Shown here: positions 52,601 to 61,600 of the stretch, piece after piece
How the letters are laid out: each line of letters opens with the position of its first letter
Position numbering within the stretch: position 1 is the first letter of the stretch
Assembly: GCA_900550495.1 (NCBI GenBank)
Contig: URSJ01000005.1
Location: 1-64,000, forward strand
DNA: 64,000 nt
Direction of reading: 5' to 3'
Source: an uncultured Rickettsiales bacterium
GTDB lineage: Bacteria > Pseudomonadota > Alphaproteobacteria > Rs-D84
Translations under genes and position numbers: made by a program
Notes under the pieces: model-generated
The model's database searches: none
The model's input: only the letters and a program-made list of their open reading frames with translations
What the model was told of the DNA's origin: nothing

Positions 52601-53140
52601 ATGAAAAAACTGTTTTGTTCTGTGATTGTGCTGGCCACGATGGTAACGTGTGTGCATGCGGCGACGTTCACGTCGTGCGGGGCGGGGTATATATTGGCAG
52701 AACACGCAAAAGTTGATGGCATCAAGGCGGCTGAATGTCAAAAGTTGTGGTGCCGCGATTTGGAAACAGGTCACGTAATGGGCAATGGTCGTGCGGCGTC
52801 ATCGGGATACGTTGATACGCCCGCGCCAGTGGAACTGATTGACGCGTCTGGCAATCGCATTGAATGCTTTGGCAAGCGTAAATGGTGCAATGGGGAACCA
52901 GCAGGTAACTGGAATCCAGAATATGGTGCATACACGCGTGGTGGTGACGACAGCACGTATAAATCGTATCAAAAAGGTGGGTGTTTTGCATGGCAATTAG
53001 AAAAACCGGATTGTGCCGATGGGCTGACCGCGATATTGCAAAATCATAAATGGGTTTGCGCCAAGGCCGAAGGGGGGGCGTCTATCAATCGTGCGTCAGC
53101 GGTGCGTCGAACTGGCGCGGTTCGTCGCATAAATAAATAA
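52601..53140 (+). CDS. Secreted protein of unknown function
   Basis: 179 residues from ATG 52601; ATG 52595 two codons earlier is equally possible and directly follows AAAGAGAG. Signal peptide MKKLFCSVIVLATMVTCVHA. Mature part with eight or so Cys (FTSCGAGYILAE, CQKLWCRDLETG, KRKWCNGEPAGNW, KPDCADG, KWVC), probably disulfide-bonded, and an Arg-rich tail (RASAVRRTGAVRRINK). Looks like an exported Cys-rich protein of the same style as those at 19-26 kb. Function unknown. Confidence 0.65.
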   Translation: MKKLFCSVIVLATMVTCVHAATFTSCGAGYILAEHAKVDGIKAAECQKLWCRDLETGHVMGNGRAASSGYVDTPAPVELIDASGNRIECFGKRKWCNGEPAGNWNPEYGAYTRGGDDSTYKSYQKGGCFAWQLEKPDCADGLTAILQNHKWVCAKAEGGASINRASAVRRTGAVRRINK

Positions 53141-53144
53141 TATT

Positions 53145-53173
53145 ATGCCGTCTTGAATGGGACGGTATTTTTT
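53145..53173 (+). terminator. Terminator after the secreted-protein gene
   Basis: ATGCCGTC and GACGGTAT pair around eight bases, then T-run. Confidence 0.75.
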
Positions 53174-53206
53174 TATGGTCAATTATTTGTTTTTTTGGTT
53201 TTTTTG

Positions 53207-53215
53207 TGGTATACT
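53207..53215 (+). promoter_or_regulatory. Extended -10 promoter of carD
   Basis: TGG-TATACT after a T-rich run, very like the clpP promoter (T-run, GTGGTATAAT). Leader about 12 bases. Confidence 0.55.
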
Positions 53216-53233
53216 GCCTGAGAGTCAGAGAGA

Positions 53234-53827
53234 ATGGCAACCGCAAAGGGTAACGCTATTATGCCAAGCAAGAAATTAGATTTTAAAACTGGCCAGTATG
53301 TTGTGTATCCAACCCAGGGCGTTGGAAAGCTGGTCCGAACCGAAGAACAAACAATCGGCGACCAAAAAATTAAAATGTTGGTCATTGATTTTGAACGCAA
53401 TCACATGACTTTGCGCGTCCCGGTCGAGCGTGCCGAAATCTCGGGACTGCGTCCACTGACCACTGCCAAAAAAATGGACGAGGCAATTGCGTCTGCCAAG
53501 GGCAAGGCGGGGGCAAAGCGTATGATTTGGGCGCGTCGTGCCGCCCAATATGAAGAGAATATAAATTCTGGCGATCCTATGAAGTTGGCCGAGGTTGTGC
53601 GTGATCTGCAACGTCGGACGGCGGCGGACACGATGACGTTTTCTGCGCGTCAGTTGTATTTGCGTGCGCTGGAACGCATGGCCCAGGAATTTGCTGTTTT
53701 GCATAAAATTGACCTGGATGCTGCGTCTGAAAAAATAGAAGATATTTTAGGGGTGCCCAAGGAAATCGACTTGAACGCCGCCGGTGTTGATGACGATGAC
53801 GACATGGACGAAGAAGATACGGAATAA
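53234..53827 (+). CDS. carD: CarD-family transcription factor
   Basis: RNA polymerase-binding factor that stabilises open complexes, notably at rRNA promoters. 197 residues from ATG 53234 (AGAGAGA directly before it); ATG 53261 with AAAGGG upstream is a second choice. RID domain: KTGQYVVYPTQGVGKLVRTEE, NHMTLRVPVERAE. DNA-binding helices: ARRAAQYEENINSGDPMKLAEV and YLRALERMAQEFA. The end is strongly acidic (DDDDDMDEEDTE). Monocistronic with its own promoter and terminator. Confidence 0.92.
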   Translation: MATAKGNAIMPSKKLDFKTGQYVVYPTQGVGKLVRTEEQTIGDQKIKMLVIDFERNHMTLRVPVERAEISGLRPLTTAKKMDEAIASAKGKAGAKRMIWARRAAQYEENINSGDPMKLAEVVRDLQRRTAADTMTFSARQLYLRALERMAQEFAVLHKIDLDAASEKIEDILGVPKEIDLNAAGVDDDDDMDEEDTE

Positions 53828-53829
53828 AA

Positions 53830-53855
53830 AACGGGGCATCGCCCCGTTCTTTATT
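53830..53855 (+). terminator. Terminator of carD
   Basis: AACGGGGC, ATC, GCCCCGTT, then CTTTATTT. Confidence 0.85.
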
Positions 53856-53895
53856 TAGAGAGCATCCGTCTCTGCTGCGCCCTCTGCTCTCTAAA
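53854..53895. repeat. Inverted repeat after the carD terminator
   Basis: TTTAGAGAGC (53854-53863) and GCTCTCTAAA (53886-53895) are perfect arms around 22 bases. The same TTTAGAGAGCAGAG word follows the rpsU terminator at about 14434. A second palindrome (CCCCTCTG-GT-CAGAGGGG) lies at 53923-53940. Confidence 0.55.
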
Positions 53896-53961
53896 ATAGA
53901 CGACACCCCGGTCTGCGCACCACCCCTCTGGTCAGAGGGGAACTGAGTCCGCGACGAGGCT

Positions 53962-54690
53962 TTACATTGTGAAATCTTCGCCCAGATAGACTTTCTTGAC
54001 CATTTCGTCTCGTATAATCTCGTCGGTGGTGCCGTGCTTTAAAATCATACCATCATGCAGAACGTAACTGTGATCGGTAATTCCTAATGTTTCGCGCACA
54101 TTATGGTCGGTGATAATTACGCCCAGACCACGATTCTTTAATTGAGACACCAGGCTGCGGATTTCGTTCACGGCGATTGGGTCAATCCCAGCAAACGGTT
54201 CGTCCAGCAATATAAACTTTGGGTCGTTTGCCAATGCGCGCGCGATTTCAACACGACGGCGTTCGCCACCCGACAGGGCGGTTGCAGGGCTGTGCCGCAG
54301 AGATGAAATTGAAAATTCATCCAGCAACGCGTCCAGTTTCATCTTGCGTTTCTTGCGGCTGGGTTCTACGACCTCTAGTATTGCCATAATGTTTTGTTCT
54401 ACTGTCAGACCGCGGAAAACACTGTTTTCTTGGGGCAGATATCCAATATGCAGCCGTGCCCGCTGGTAAAATGGCAGGTGTGTTATATCCTGGGAATTCA
54501 GGAAAATCTGACCCCCAGTGGCCGCTAATTGGCCTGTGATACAATAAAATGCCGTCGTCTTGCCTGCGCCGTTTGGCCCCAACAGGCCGACCGATTCGCC
54601 CTGACGTGCGACCATGGAAATGTCGCGAATGACCATGCGTTTGCCATATGATTTTGACAAGTGTTCAATGCGTAATACGGATTGTTTCAT
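53962..54690 (-). CDS. lptB: LPS export ABC transporter ATPase LptB
   Basis: Drives extraction of LPS from the inner membrane with LptFG. 242 residues. Walker A GPNGAGKTT, Q-loop, signature LSGGERRRVEIARAL, Walker B FILLDEPFAGIDP, H-loop ITDHNV. The C-terminal residues (VKKVYLGEDF) are typical of LptB. The start overlaps the lptC stop (ATGA). Confidence 0.95.
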   Translation of the reverse strand: MKQSVLRIEHLSKSYGKRMVIRDISMVARQGESVGLLGPNGAGKTTAFYCITGQLAATGGQIFLNSQDITHLPFYQRARLHIGYLPQENSVFRGLTVEQNIMAILEVVEPSRKKRKMKLDALLDEFSISSLRHSPATALSGGERRRVEIARALANDPKFILLDEPFAGIDPIAVNEIRSLVSQLKNRGLGVIITDHNVRETLGITDHSYVLHDGMILKHGTTDEIIRDEMVKKVYLGEDFTM

Positions 54691-55166
54691 AATTTTACCA
54701 CCAATTCGTCAGTTAGTATTTTGTCGCCGTTACTGGAATCAATGCGGACGTTCCCACTGAGTGTCACAGTTTGCGCACGGCGGTCATATCGACCACGATT
54801 TGCACGAATATTGTCGGTTATACGTTCACCGCTGGTGCGACGAACAATCGTCCCCGATACAGATTCTAGAAATATAATGTCAGGCTTGCCATACTCCTGG
54901 CGACCGGACGCGGCACGTAACTTGAACGGCTCGCCGTTTGTATCGGTGCCAGCAAATGATGCGCCAGACATCTTGAATTGATTGCTGACAATGTCAGTCA
55001 TATTCACCGCGGTAATTGGCGTCCATAGTAATTGTTTGGTAAACAAAGAACCAGCGACCAACGCCGCCACCATTACCAGTCCCCAGCCGGTAAAGAAAAA
55101 CTGCCACAGGCGTTTTAAGCGTCTGTGTTTAGTAAATATAATAAAATTGCGTTTGTCGCCTTGCAC
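54687..55166 (-). CDS. lptC: LPS export protein LptC (short)
   Basis: Inner-membrane-anchored periplasmic link from LptBFG to LptA. 159 residues, shorter than the usual 190-230. A membrane helix spans about 30-50 after a basic start. The LptC/OstA-like beta-jellyroll follows (FKMSGASFAGTDTNGEPF, IFLESVSGTI, GRYDRRAQTVTLSGNVRI). lptA, normally between lptC and lptB, is absent here. Overlap with lptB supports the pairing. Confidence 0.82.
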   Translation of the reverse strand: MQGDKRNFIIFTKHRRLKRLWQFFFTGWGLVMVAALVAGSLFTKQLLWTPITAVNMTDIVSNQFKMSGASFAGTDTNGEPFKLRAASGRQEYGKPDIIFLESVSGTIVRRTSGERITDNIRANRGRYDRRAQTVTLSGNVRIDSSNGDKILTDELVVKL

Positions 55167-55230
55167 GTGATTCAGTTTAGCGCGTCAGATGACAAAAAGC
55201 AATTTTTATATTTATTCAATTGTTTTTTTA

Positions 55231-55239
55231 TGTTATAAT
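55231..55239 (+). promoter_or_regulatory. Extended -10 promoter of the gene at 55254
   Basis: TGT-TATAAT after a T-run. The predicted leader is about 8 bases and carries AAGAGAG. Confidence 0.55.
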
Positions 55240-55253
55240 GTTCGCCAAGAGAG

Positions 55254-56063
55254 ATGATAAAAAAATTGCTAACCTTTTTATGTATGGCGTTGTTTGCAGT
55301 CACATCTGATGCTGTGGCGGCGGTCACGGTTAAAAAGGCTGCGCCGGTTGCACCCCAGACGTCTGTCACATCCACAGATACCGCTAGTTTGGTTGGAACG
55401 GTATTGGGGCTGGTCAACAGTGTGCAGCAGTTAAATGCCAAGCAAAAGGCACTGACCGCGGAATGCGTTCCGTCATCCAAGGAAATTACGTTCGTCAATA
55501 ATATGATGAAAGAGTGGGCGAAAGTTGGCGAAATGACCGCGGACGAGGCTCAGACCCGTCTGAATCAGCGTCGTTGTACTATTGCACGGGGCGGTTATGC
55601 CCAAGCAGTGCGCATTGCTGCGGGAACCGACGCGACGGAAATCTGCTATGATTATTTTGCGGGTGACGGCAACGATGGTATGGTGTGGGCAAATTTCCCA
55701 ATGGCCAGTACCGCTACGTACTGCACAGATGGTTCGCTGTCGTGCAAAAATCCGGCAAATGTTTCCAATATATATGAAATATTCAATCTGATTGATTTTT
55801 CTGAAACAGACTATACAGACGGGGATAATCGGACAATAGCAGCAAATCTGATATCAAAAATTGAAAACTGCAGTTATGCGAAACTGAGTGCAAAAAAACG
55901 TGCACTGTGGGGTAATTTCTTGACTAGCACTGTCAGCAATATGGGCCAGAGCACAAATACTGGCGCAATCATGGATTCGGTGGGGCAGATGACCAGTGGT
56001 GGTGGTGGACTAGGTGGCCTGGGGTCATTGGGGGCAATAGTACAACAAATTACAAATAAATAG
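55254..56063 (+). CDS. Exported protein of unknown function
   Basis: 269 residues. Signal peptide ends SDAVAA near residue 23. A Lys/Ala/Pro/Thr stretch is followed by a helical domain (VLGLVNSVQQLNAKQKALTAEC), about seven Cys and a Gly-rich end (TSGGGGLGGLGSLGAI). AAGAGAG sits directly before the ATG. It converges away from lptC and ends at a hairpin terminator. No family recognised; the Gly-rich tail and Cys pattern suggest a periplasmic or surface protein. Confidence 0.65.
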   Translation: MIKKLLTFLCMALFAVTSDAVAAVTVKKAAPVAPQTSVTSTDTASLVGTVLGLVNSVQQLNAKQKALTAECVPSSKEITFVNNMMKEWAKVGEMTADEAQTRLNQRRCTIARGGYAQAVRIAAGTDATEICYDYFAGDGNDGMVWANFPMASTATYCTDGSLSCKNPANVSNIYEIFNLIDFSETDYTDGDNRTIAANLISKIENCSYAKLSAKKRALWGNFLTSTVSNMGQSTNTGAIMDSVGQMTSGGGGLGGLGSLGAIVQQITNK

Positions 56064-56086
56064 TGCGGTTTATATCGCACTTTTTT
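56063..56086 (+). terminator. Terminator after the gene at 55254
   Basis: GTGCG, eight-base loop, CGCAC, six T residues. Confidence 0.8.
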
Positions 56087-56146
56087 GCTTTACTCATATG
56101 ACAAAAAAGCGTATAATACGGGGGATTATAAGAGAAGGGATTTCTG

Positions 56147-57664
56147 ATGAAAAATAAATCTTGTGTGTTGACATGGATTGTATCACGCGTAATCTCGATG
56201 GCGTCTGTTGTGGCGTTGACGGCGTGCGCAGGCAGTAAAGATAATGCCCAATATGCACCGATTGATACGCCAACGGTTGATTACGTGGAACAATTAGATG
56301 TGTATTCTGCGCCGCACCAGGATTCATTTTTGAATCAGTTGGCGATGAATTACCGTTCGTATGCAATTTATAATGCACGAACCAGTGGGTATTCTGAAAT
56401 GGGTGAATTATTCGCACAAAAGGCGGTTGCTGCATTCAGCGGCGAGGTGCCGTTCCCAGAATCCTTGGAAAATTGGCCGGTTGACAACGAACAGGATTCA
56501 TTTGAATTATATACAGCTTATAATGATTTGATGGACCAATTGAAAAACGATGCCAGTGAAGCCAACCCGCAATTAGCGGCCGAGGCCCAGGCAAAATTTG
56601 ACTGTTGGTTATCTGCGGCGGCCAGCGGTCAAGACGGCACGGCACGTGAATGTCGTGACAGATACTTGAAAACTATGGCCGCGTTGCGCGACTGCAAAGG
56701 GGGCAAGATTGTAACTAACAATCGCGTATCTGCAACAACGACGACAACGACCGAGACAATCGCTGTTCAGTCGCGTCGGCCAGTTACAAATGCCAGTAAT
56801 CGCCCAACAGATTATTATCCAGAAACTCGCACTATGCAGGCGATGAGTGGGACGGGGCATGCACGTGATGGCGTGATTATTGTCAATAATGTAAATGTTC
56901 CGCAACATTTGATTAACCCGGTGCCTGTTCAACCACTGGTTTTTAACCAGAATATCTATGGTGGCGACAAGACAATTTCGGACAGTAATAATATGGCGGT
57001 TATGTCGGCGGAATGTGCGGCAAACCCAGAAATGCCAGACTGTGCCGTTGCAAGTCAGAACGAAGAAATCCCAATGGTGGGCGACGAATTGGTCACACGC
57101 CAGGAATTCATCAATATGATGATGGCTATGCGTTCCGAATTAGCGGCGATAAATGCACGCTTAGACCAGATTCAGGCGGCATCTGGTGATAAAACCATTA
57201 TCAAGGTGCAACAAATTCCATTGGAACCAAAACAGCATGTTATGGAAGAAGTGTTTGAAATCCGCTTTGATTTTGACAAGGCTACAATCAAACCAGAATA
57301 CCAGGATTTGATTAAAAAATTGGCCAATGCAACCCAGGAAAACAAGAATATCAAGGTGTCTGTGGTTGGACACACCGACACAATGGGCAGCAAGGATTAT
57401 AACTATGCATTGGGTGGTCGTCGTGCCGAGGCTGTGCAAAAAATGCTGATTAAATACGGTATCCCGGCCAGCCAGATTGTCGCGGTATCGTCCGGCGAAG
57501 AAGATTTGGCAGTGCCAACGGCTGATGGCGTTGCAAATGCGGCCAATCGTCGCGTGCGTGTGGTCAAGGAAACGCACTATGCCGAACAGGTCAAGGCCGC
57601 GCCAATCGTGGTTGAAGAGTATTCGGCAAATGAACCGTGTGGCATGTATGGTTGCGACAAATAA
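56147..57664 (+). CDS. OmpA-family peptidoglycan-binding lipoprotein
   Basis: 505 residues. Signal with lipobox-like ALTAC near residue 27. A helical N-terminal domain, an Asn/Thr-rich linker, and a C-terminal OmpA domain at about 370-475: FEIRFDFDKATIKPEYQDLI, VVGHTDTMGSKDYNYALGGRRAEAVQKML and AANRRVRV, including the Asp and Arg that bind diaminopimelate. It anchors the outer membrane or a complex to the wall, like Pal but much larger. AGAAGGGA lies ten bases upstream; TATAAT is at 56112-56117. Confidence 0.85.
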   Translation: MKNKSCVLTWIVSRVISMASVVALTACAGSKDNAQYAPIDTPTVDYVEQLDVYSAPHQDSFLNQLAMNYRSYAIYNARTSGYSEMGELFAQKAVAAFSGEVPFPESLENWPVDNEQDSFELYTAYNDLMDQLKNDASEANPQLAAEAQAKFDCWLSAAASGQDGTARECRDRYLKTMAALRDCKGGKIVTNNRVSATTTTTTETIAVQSRRPVTNASNRPTDYYPETRTMQAMSGTGHARDGVIIVNNVNVPQHLINPVPVQPLVFNQNIYGGDKTISDSNNMAVMSAECAANPEMPDCAVASQNEEIPMVGDELVTRQEFINMMMAMRSELAAINARLDQIQAASGDKTIIKVQQIPLEPKQHVMEEVFEIRFDFDKATIKPEYQDLIKKLANATQENKNIKVSVVGHTDTMGSKDYNYALGGRRAEAVQKMLIKYGIPASQIVAVSSGEEDLAVPTADGVANAANRRVRVVKETHYAEQVKAAPIVVEEYSANEPCGMYGCDK

Positions 57665-57686
57665 AACAAATTGTTGACAATTATAC

Positions 57687-57713
57687 TTGACAAAAAAGGT
57701 TTGTTGTTATAAT
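57687..57713 (+). promoter_or_regulatory. Promoter of the 52-residue gene
   Basis: TTGACA (57687-57692), 15 bases, TATAAT (57708-57713). Confidence 0.6.
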
Positions 57714-57731
57714 CTGACCACTGTCAGAGAG

Positions 57732-57740
57732 ATGTTTTGA
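57732..57740 (+). promoter_or_regulatory. Two-codon upstream ORF (ATG TTT TGA)
   Basis: CAGAGAG runs straight into ATG TTT TGA, 16 bases before the real ATG 57756, which has its own AAGAGG site. Confidence 0.4.
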
Positions 57741-57755
57741 CAAGAGGCATTGAAT

Positions 57756-57914
57756 ATGACTGATAATGTGAATAAGTTTAGTATTGCGTCAAACGCCGTA
57801 GCAAACAAGGCGAATGGGGCAGGTTACAAGAAGGGTATTGCGGCGGTAAATTTGGCGGCCGAATTTATGGCGCGTGGTGTGAATTTGCACAATGGCTCGC
57901 AGAGTGAGAAGTAG
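57756..57914 (+). CDS. Small 52-residue protein
   Basis: ATG 57756 to TAG 57912-57914. MTDNVNKFSIASNAVANK...GVNLHNGSQSEK: polar and alanine-rich with a likely amphipathic helix (KKGIAAVNLAAEFMARG), no signal peptide. AAGAGG lies nine bases upstream. It has its own promoter and a strong terminator, so it is a self-contained gene. No family recognised; cytoplasmic peptide or small regulator are both possible. Confidence 0.6.
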   Translation: MTDNVNKFSIASNAVANKANGAGYKKGIAAVNLAAEFMARGVNLHNGSQSEK

Positions 57915-57942
57915 TTTTTGTGCCGTATTAAACATCTATTTT

Positions 57943-57973
57943 ACGTCGGGGGTATTTTGCCCCCGATGTTTAT
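57943..57973 (+). terminator. Terminator of the 52-residue gene
   Basis: ACGTCGGGGG and CCCCCGATGT, ten pairs (one G-U), then TTATTT. Confidence 0.85.
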
Positions 57974-58071
57974 TTGACAAAAAATTCTTGATAAAAACGC
58001 GTGTTTTAGTATCGTTATTGCGAAAGGAATTTGTGCAAAAACAGTTCACCACGGGGGAGGTTGAATTTCGC

Positions 58072-58269
58072 ATGTTTTTGTCATGTCATGTTTTTCGGAC
58101 GGTATTTTTCGGTTGCGTTTTTGCGACTGTGTTTTGCGTTTTTTGTGCTTGGGCGTTGCCAAATGATGTCAATCCTGATGATAATGGCACGACTTATGCG
58201 ACAACCAGAGTGGTATTGCCGGCGTCAGTTATGTCAAGGATGTTGTGGCAAACAAGGAAAATACAATGA
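58072..58269 (+). CDS. Small exported protein, 65 residues
   Basis: ATG 58072; GGGGGAGG upstream at a slightly long spacing (11). The first 28 residues are a strongly hydrophobic signal (FRTVFFGCVFATVFCVFCAWA) and the mature part, LPNDVNPDDNGTT..., is short and polar. Candidate promoter TTGATA-16-TATCGT lies about 57991-58018. Its TGA overlaps the next ATG (ATGA). No family recognised. Confidence 0.5.
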   Translation: MFLSCHVFRTVFFGCVFATVFCVFCAWALPNDVNPDDNGTTYATTRVVLPASVMSRMLWQTRKIQ

Positions 58270-58451
58270 ACAAGGTTATCAGTCTGACACCCAGTGTGAC
58301 CGATGTCCAATATCCATCGGCATTGGCGGTCTATTCGTCGGTGTCAGAGCGTGTCAGCACATCATCTGCGGCAAATCAATCAATGGCGGGTAAATATAAT
58401 GTTACGGGGACGCTTTCCGTTCCAGATTTACCATTGCCCAGGGCAGAATGA
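58266..58451 (+). CDS. Small protein, 61 residues
   Basis: ATG 58266 with AAGGA eight bases upstream, overlapping the preceding stop (ATGA), so the two are translationally coupled. Ser/Val/Ala-rich (SALAVYSSVSERVSTSSAAN) with no signal peptide and no known domain. It ends at the hairpin shared with tracrRNA. The good ribosome site and coupling make it likely coding. Confidence 0.55.
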   Translation: MNKVISLTPSVTDVQYPSALAVYSSVSERVSTSSAANQSMAGKYNVTGTLSVPDLPLPRAE

Positions 58452-58569
58452 GGAAAAAAACAGGCACCAAAGTGCCTGTTTTTATGGTGAAATATCCTTT
58501 CGTATGAAAGGTTCTTATTAACGACTAGACATCTAATTCCAACTTGATTTTAGTGTTATTTCTTTCACC
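58452..58569 (-). ncRNA. tracrRNA
   Basis: Guides Cas9 with crRNA. Transcribed on minus from about 58569. Its anti-repeat shares 18 identical bases (TTGGAATTAGATGTCTAG) with the repeat in complementary sense and continues with G-U pairs (CTAGTCG against CGGCTAG). After it come the hairpin CCTTTC-ATAC-GAAAGG and the terminator stem ACAGGCAC/GTGCCTGT. Length about 118 nt, as in type II-C. Promoter TTGACT-16-TATAAT upstream. Confidence 0.88.
58459..58482. terminator. Bidirectional terminator for the small genes and tracrRNA
   Basis: ACAGGCAC, CAAA, GTGCCTGT with T-run on plus and seven T residues on minus. Both transcripts end here. Confidence 0.85.
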
Positions 58570-58592
58570 ACCGTAATTATACAACACTAAAA
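58548..58592. promoter_or_regulatory. Inverted repeat across the tracrRNA promoter
   Basis: TTTTAGTGTT (58548-58557) and AACACTAAAA (58583-58592) are perfect 10-bp arms 25 bases apart. One arm is between -35 and -10, the other in the early transcribed region. Looks like an operator or a looping site. Confidence 0.5.
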
Positions 58593-58603
58593 TAATAAGT
58601 CAA
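58576..58603 (-). promoter_or_regulatory. tracrRNA promoter
   Basis: On minus TTGACT (58603-58598), 16 bases, TATAAT (58581-58576). Confidence 0.8.
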
Positions 58604-58608
58604 TTGAT

Positions 58609-58637
58609 TTGCATTTATTTGTTATGTTTTGTATCAT
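58609..58637 (+). promoter_or_regulatory. Promoter of cas9
   Basis: TTGCAT (58609-58614), 17 bases, TATCAT (58632-58637), 26 bases before the GTG start. It diverges from the tracrRNA promoter. Confidence 0.55.
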
Positions 58638-58662
58638 GTGATGTGCACAAAGGGGTGTGGTC

Positions 58663-61600
58663 GTGAAATATAAATTAGGCTTGGATTTAGGCAGCACATC
58701 ACTGGGGTGGGCGGTCGTAGAATTAAACGATATGGATAATATAACCCGTTTGGTTGATATGGGGGTGCGTATATTTCCAGATGGTCGTGATGCGCAAAGT
58801 CATACACCAATCAATGTTGTTCGTCGCGAGCATCGTCAGATGCGTCGTCGCGGTGATCGTGTGGCCTTGCGTAAAAAGCGCACATTGCAACTGATTCATA
58901 AATATGGAATGGATTTTGATATTCATTCAAATGTTTCGTTGGAAAATCCGTATGCGTTGCGTGCCCGTGCGGTCGTTGAAAAGTTGCAACCACATGAGTT
59001 GGGACGCGTTTTATTTCATTTGGCGTTGCGTCGTGGATTCAAGAGTAATCGTAAAGAAACCAGGGGCGAGGCCGGTGGAAAGTTAAAAAATGCAACGGCG
59101 TCTTTACAGGTGGCAATGGGTGACAAAACACTGGGGCAATTTCAATTTGAATCACACAGATACAGATTCGCAGAACAATTTGATGGAAATAAAATCAAAG
59201 ATGGGGCGTTCTATCCGACGCGTGATATGTATCTGGCAGAATTTAATCGTATATGTACGGCCCAGGGATTATCAGATGAAATGCGAAAAGAATTTGAACA
59301 TGCAATATTTCATCAACGTCCGTTATTGCCACCTGTTATTGGGACGTGTATGTTTGAACCGGGACAACTACGCGCATATAAATTTGAACCGGTGTTTCAA
59401 CGGTTCCGTGTCCTGCAACAGATAAATCAATTGCGAATAATTGATAATGGTGTCGTAACGGAATTATCGGGTGAACAGCGTCAGAAATTACAAGATATAT
59501 TATTACGGACGTTTGATGGTGTTAAGCGCGATAAATCAGGGCGTGTAAAGATTACGTTTGCTGCGGTGCGAAAAATGCTGGGGTTGGCACGTGGTGTCCG
59601 GTTTAATCTGGAAACCGAAAAACGCAAAGAAATGGACGTTGACACGACAGCGTTCGCGTTTTCGGAATGTGGTTTGTCTGATTTCTGGTATGCGTGTCCA
59701 GACGATAAAAAATCGCAAATCTTGGCACGAATAAACGATGATACGCTGGGTGATGATGATTTGGTCGACTATTTGGTGGAAAATTGTGGTCTGAATCCAG
59801 ATGTGGCAGCTCAGTTGATACAACGCCCGTTTGAAGACGGGGTTGCGAATCTATCTGTCTGCGCCATGCAAAAGATGTTGCCATTTTTGGCGCAGGGTGA
59901 TTTATACCATGTTGCGGCAGACAAGGCTGGATATAATCATGCTGACCGGGGTGTTGTTCAGATGGCACAACTGCCATACTATGGAGATGTTGCAGCATTA
60001 AAGCCGTCATTGGCTCCAGATAAAAATGGTGTATATCGCACAATGAATGCCACTGTTCATATTGCATTGAACCAGTTGCGTGCGGTTGTCAACGATTTGA
60101 TTGCACGATTTGGCAGCGTACCATATGCGATAAATATTGAAATGGGGCGCGATGTTCGTGCGGGGGCGCTGGAACGAGCTGAGATAGACAGTCAGCAAGC
60201 CGCTAATAAACGTGAAAATGATCGTATCGCGTCGGAATTGGTGGTGATGGGGGTTCGGGTCAGTCGTGAAAATATTCAAAAATATAAATTGTGGGAAAAT
60301 CTGGGCAAGAATCCATTAGACCGTCGTTGTGTTTATACGGGTGAAATTATCAGCAAAGAAAAATTATTTAGTCCTGAATTTGAGATAGAACATATACTGC
60401 CGTTTTCGCGCACACTGGATGATTCGATGGCGAATAAAACAATTTCTGCGGTGGCGGCAAACCGTTTCAAAGGAAATCGCAGCCCAGATGAAGCGTTCAC
60501 AGACTCTAAATCGCCGTGGCATTATGATGATGTTGTTGCGCGTGCACAAAATTTACCAGGGGCGACAAAGTGGCGGTTCAATCGTGGCGCAATGAATGCG
60601 TTCTTGCGTGACCAAGACTGTATTGCGCGTGCGTTGAATGATACGAGATTCATGACGCGTATATCGGTCACGTATTTACAGCATGTATGTGCAGATAAAT
60701 ACCGTGTTACTGGAATGCCTGGGCGCATGACAGCGATGTTGCGCGATGCATGGCATTTGGATTGGTGGAAAGACAAAGCGGACGCAGAAAAATATCGTGG
60801 TAATCATATTCATCACGCGATTGACGCGTTTGTTGTCGCGTGCACTGGGGCAGGGATATTGCAGCGCTTGTCGCGAAACGCGATTGAAACTGATAAATTG
60901 TTTGGTAAACCCCAGAAAGAAAAACGCAGACAGTGGTTTGTTGATATGAATGTGCCGTTTGACGGTTTTGATTATTATGATTTCAAAATGCGGTGCGAAA
61001 ATACGATTATTTCGTATCGTCAATCCCAGAAATCACCCAAAGATTCAAAAGGAACAATTGGTTGTCTGCATGAAGACACGGCGTATAACCTGGAATTTTT
61101 TGAACGCGGAACATCTGCGGTGATGTCGCGACGCGACGCGTTGCCAACCACGGACAAGGATAGAAAGGCATTTACCAAAGATTTCAACAATGTAAATCCA
61201 AAAACGCTGCAGATGTTTTTGAAAGACACAGGGACTACAAATGATGAGCCGAATATCGCAAATAAATTTTTAGATTGGTGTACATTGCGCGATATCCGCA
61301 AAGTTCGTATGTATAAGCGTGGTGTTGACGTAACGACATATGTTCCTGTATTTCGAACAAAACGGCAACGTGATACATATCGTGCGGCGTATTTGAATTG
61401 GTATGTTGCCAGTGGAATTGCCGGCGGTATTGCCGATAAAAAAATGCGTTTGGCCCAGCAAGAAAAAGAAAAGGCTTTGCTGCAAGAATTTCAAAATGCG
61501 GCAAAGTTGGCCTATAAGTGGTATGTTGGTGGTAATAATTTCTGTGCCGATGTATTTAAAATGCGTGATGACGATAAAAGGTATCCAAAACTGCGTGGCC

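Noticed and set aside
57892..58071. Upstream part of the long plus frame before the 65-residue protein
   Set aside because: It crosses the strong terminator at 57943-57973 and lacks a ribosome site; the signal peptide starts at 58072.
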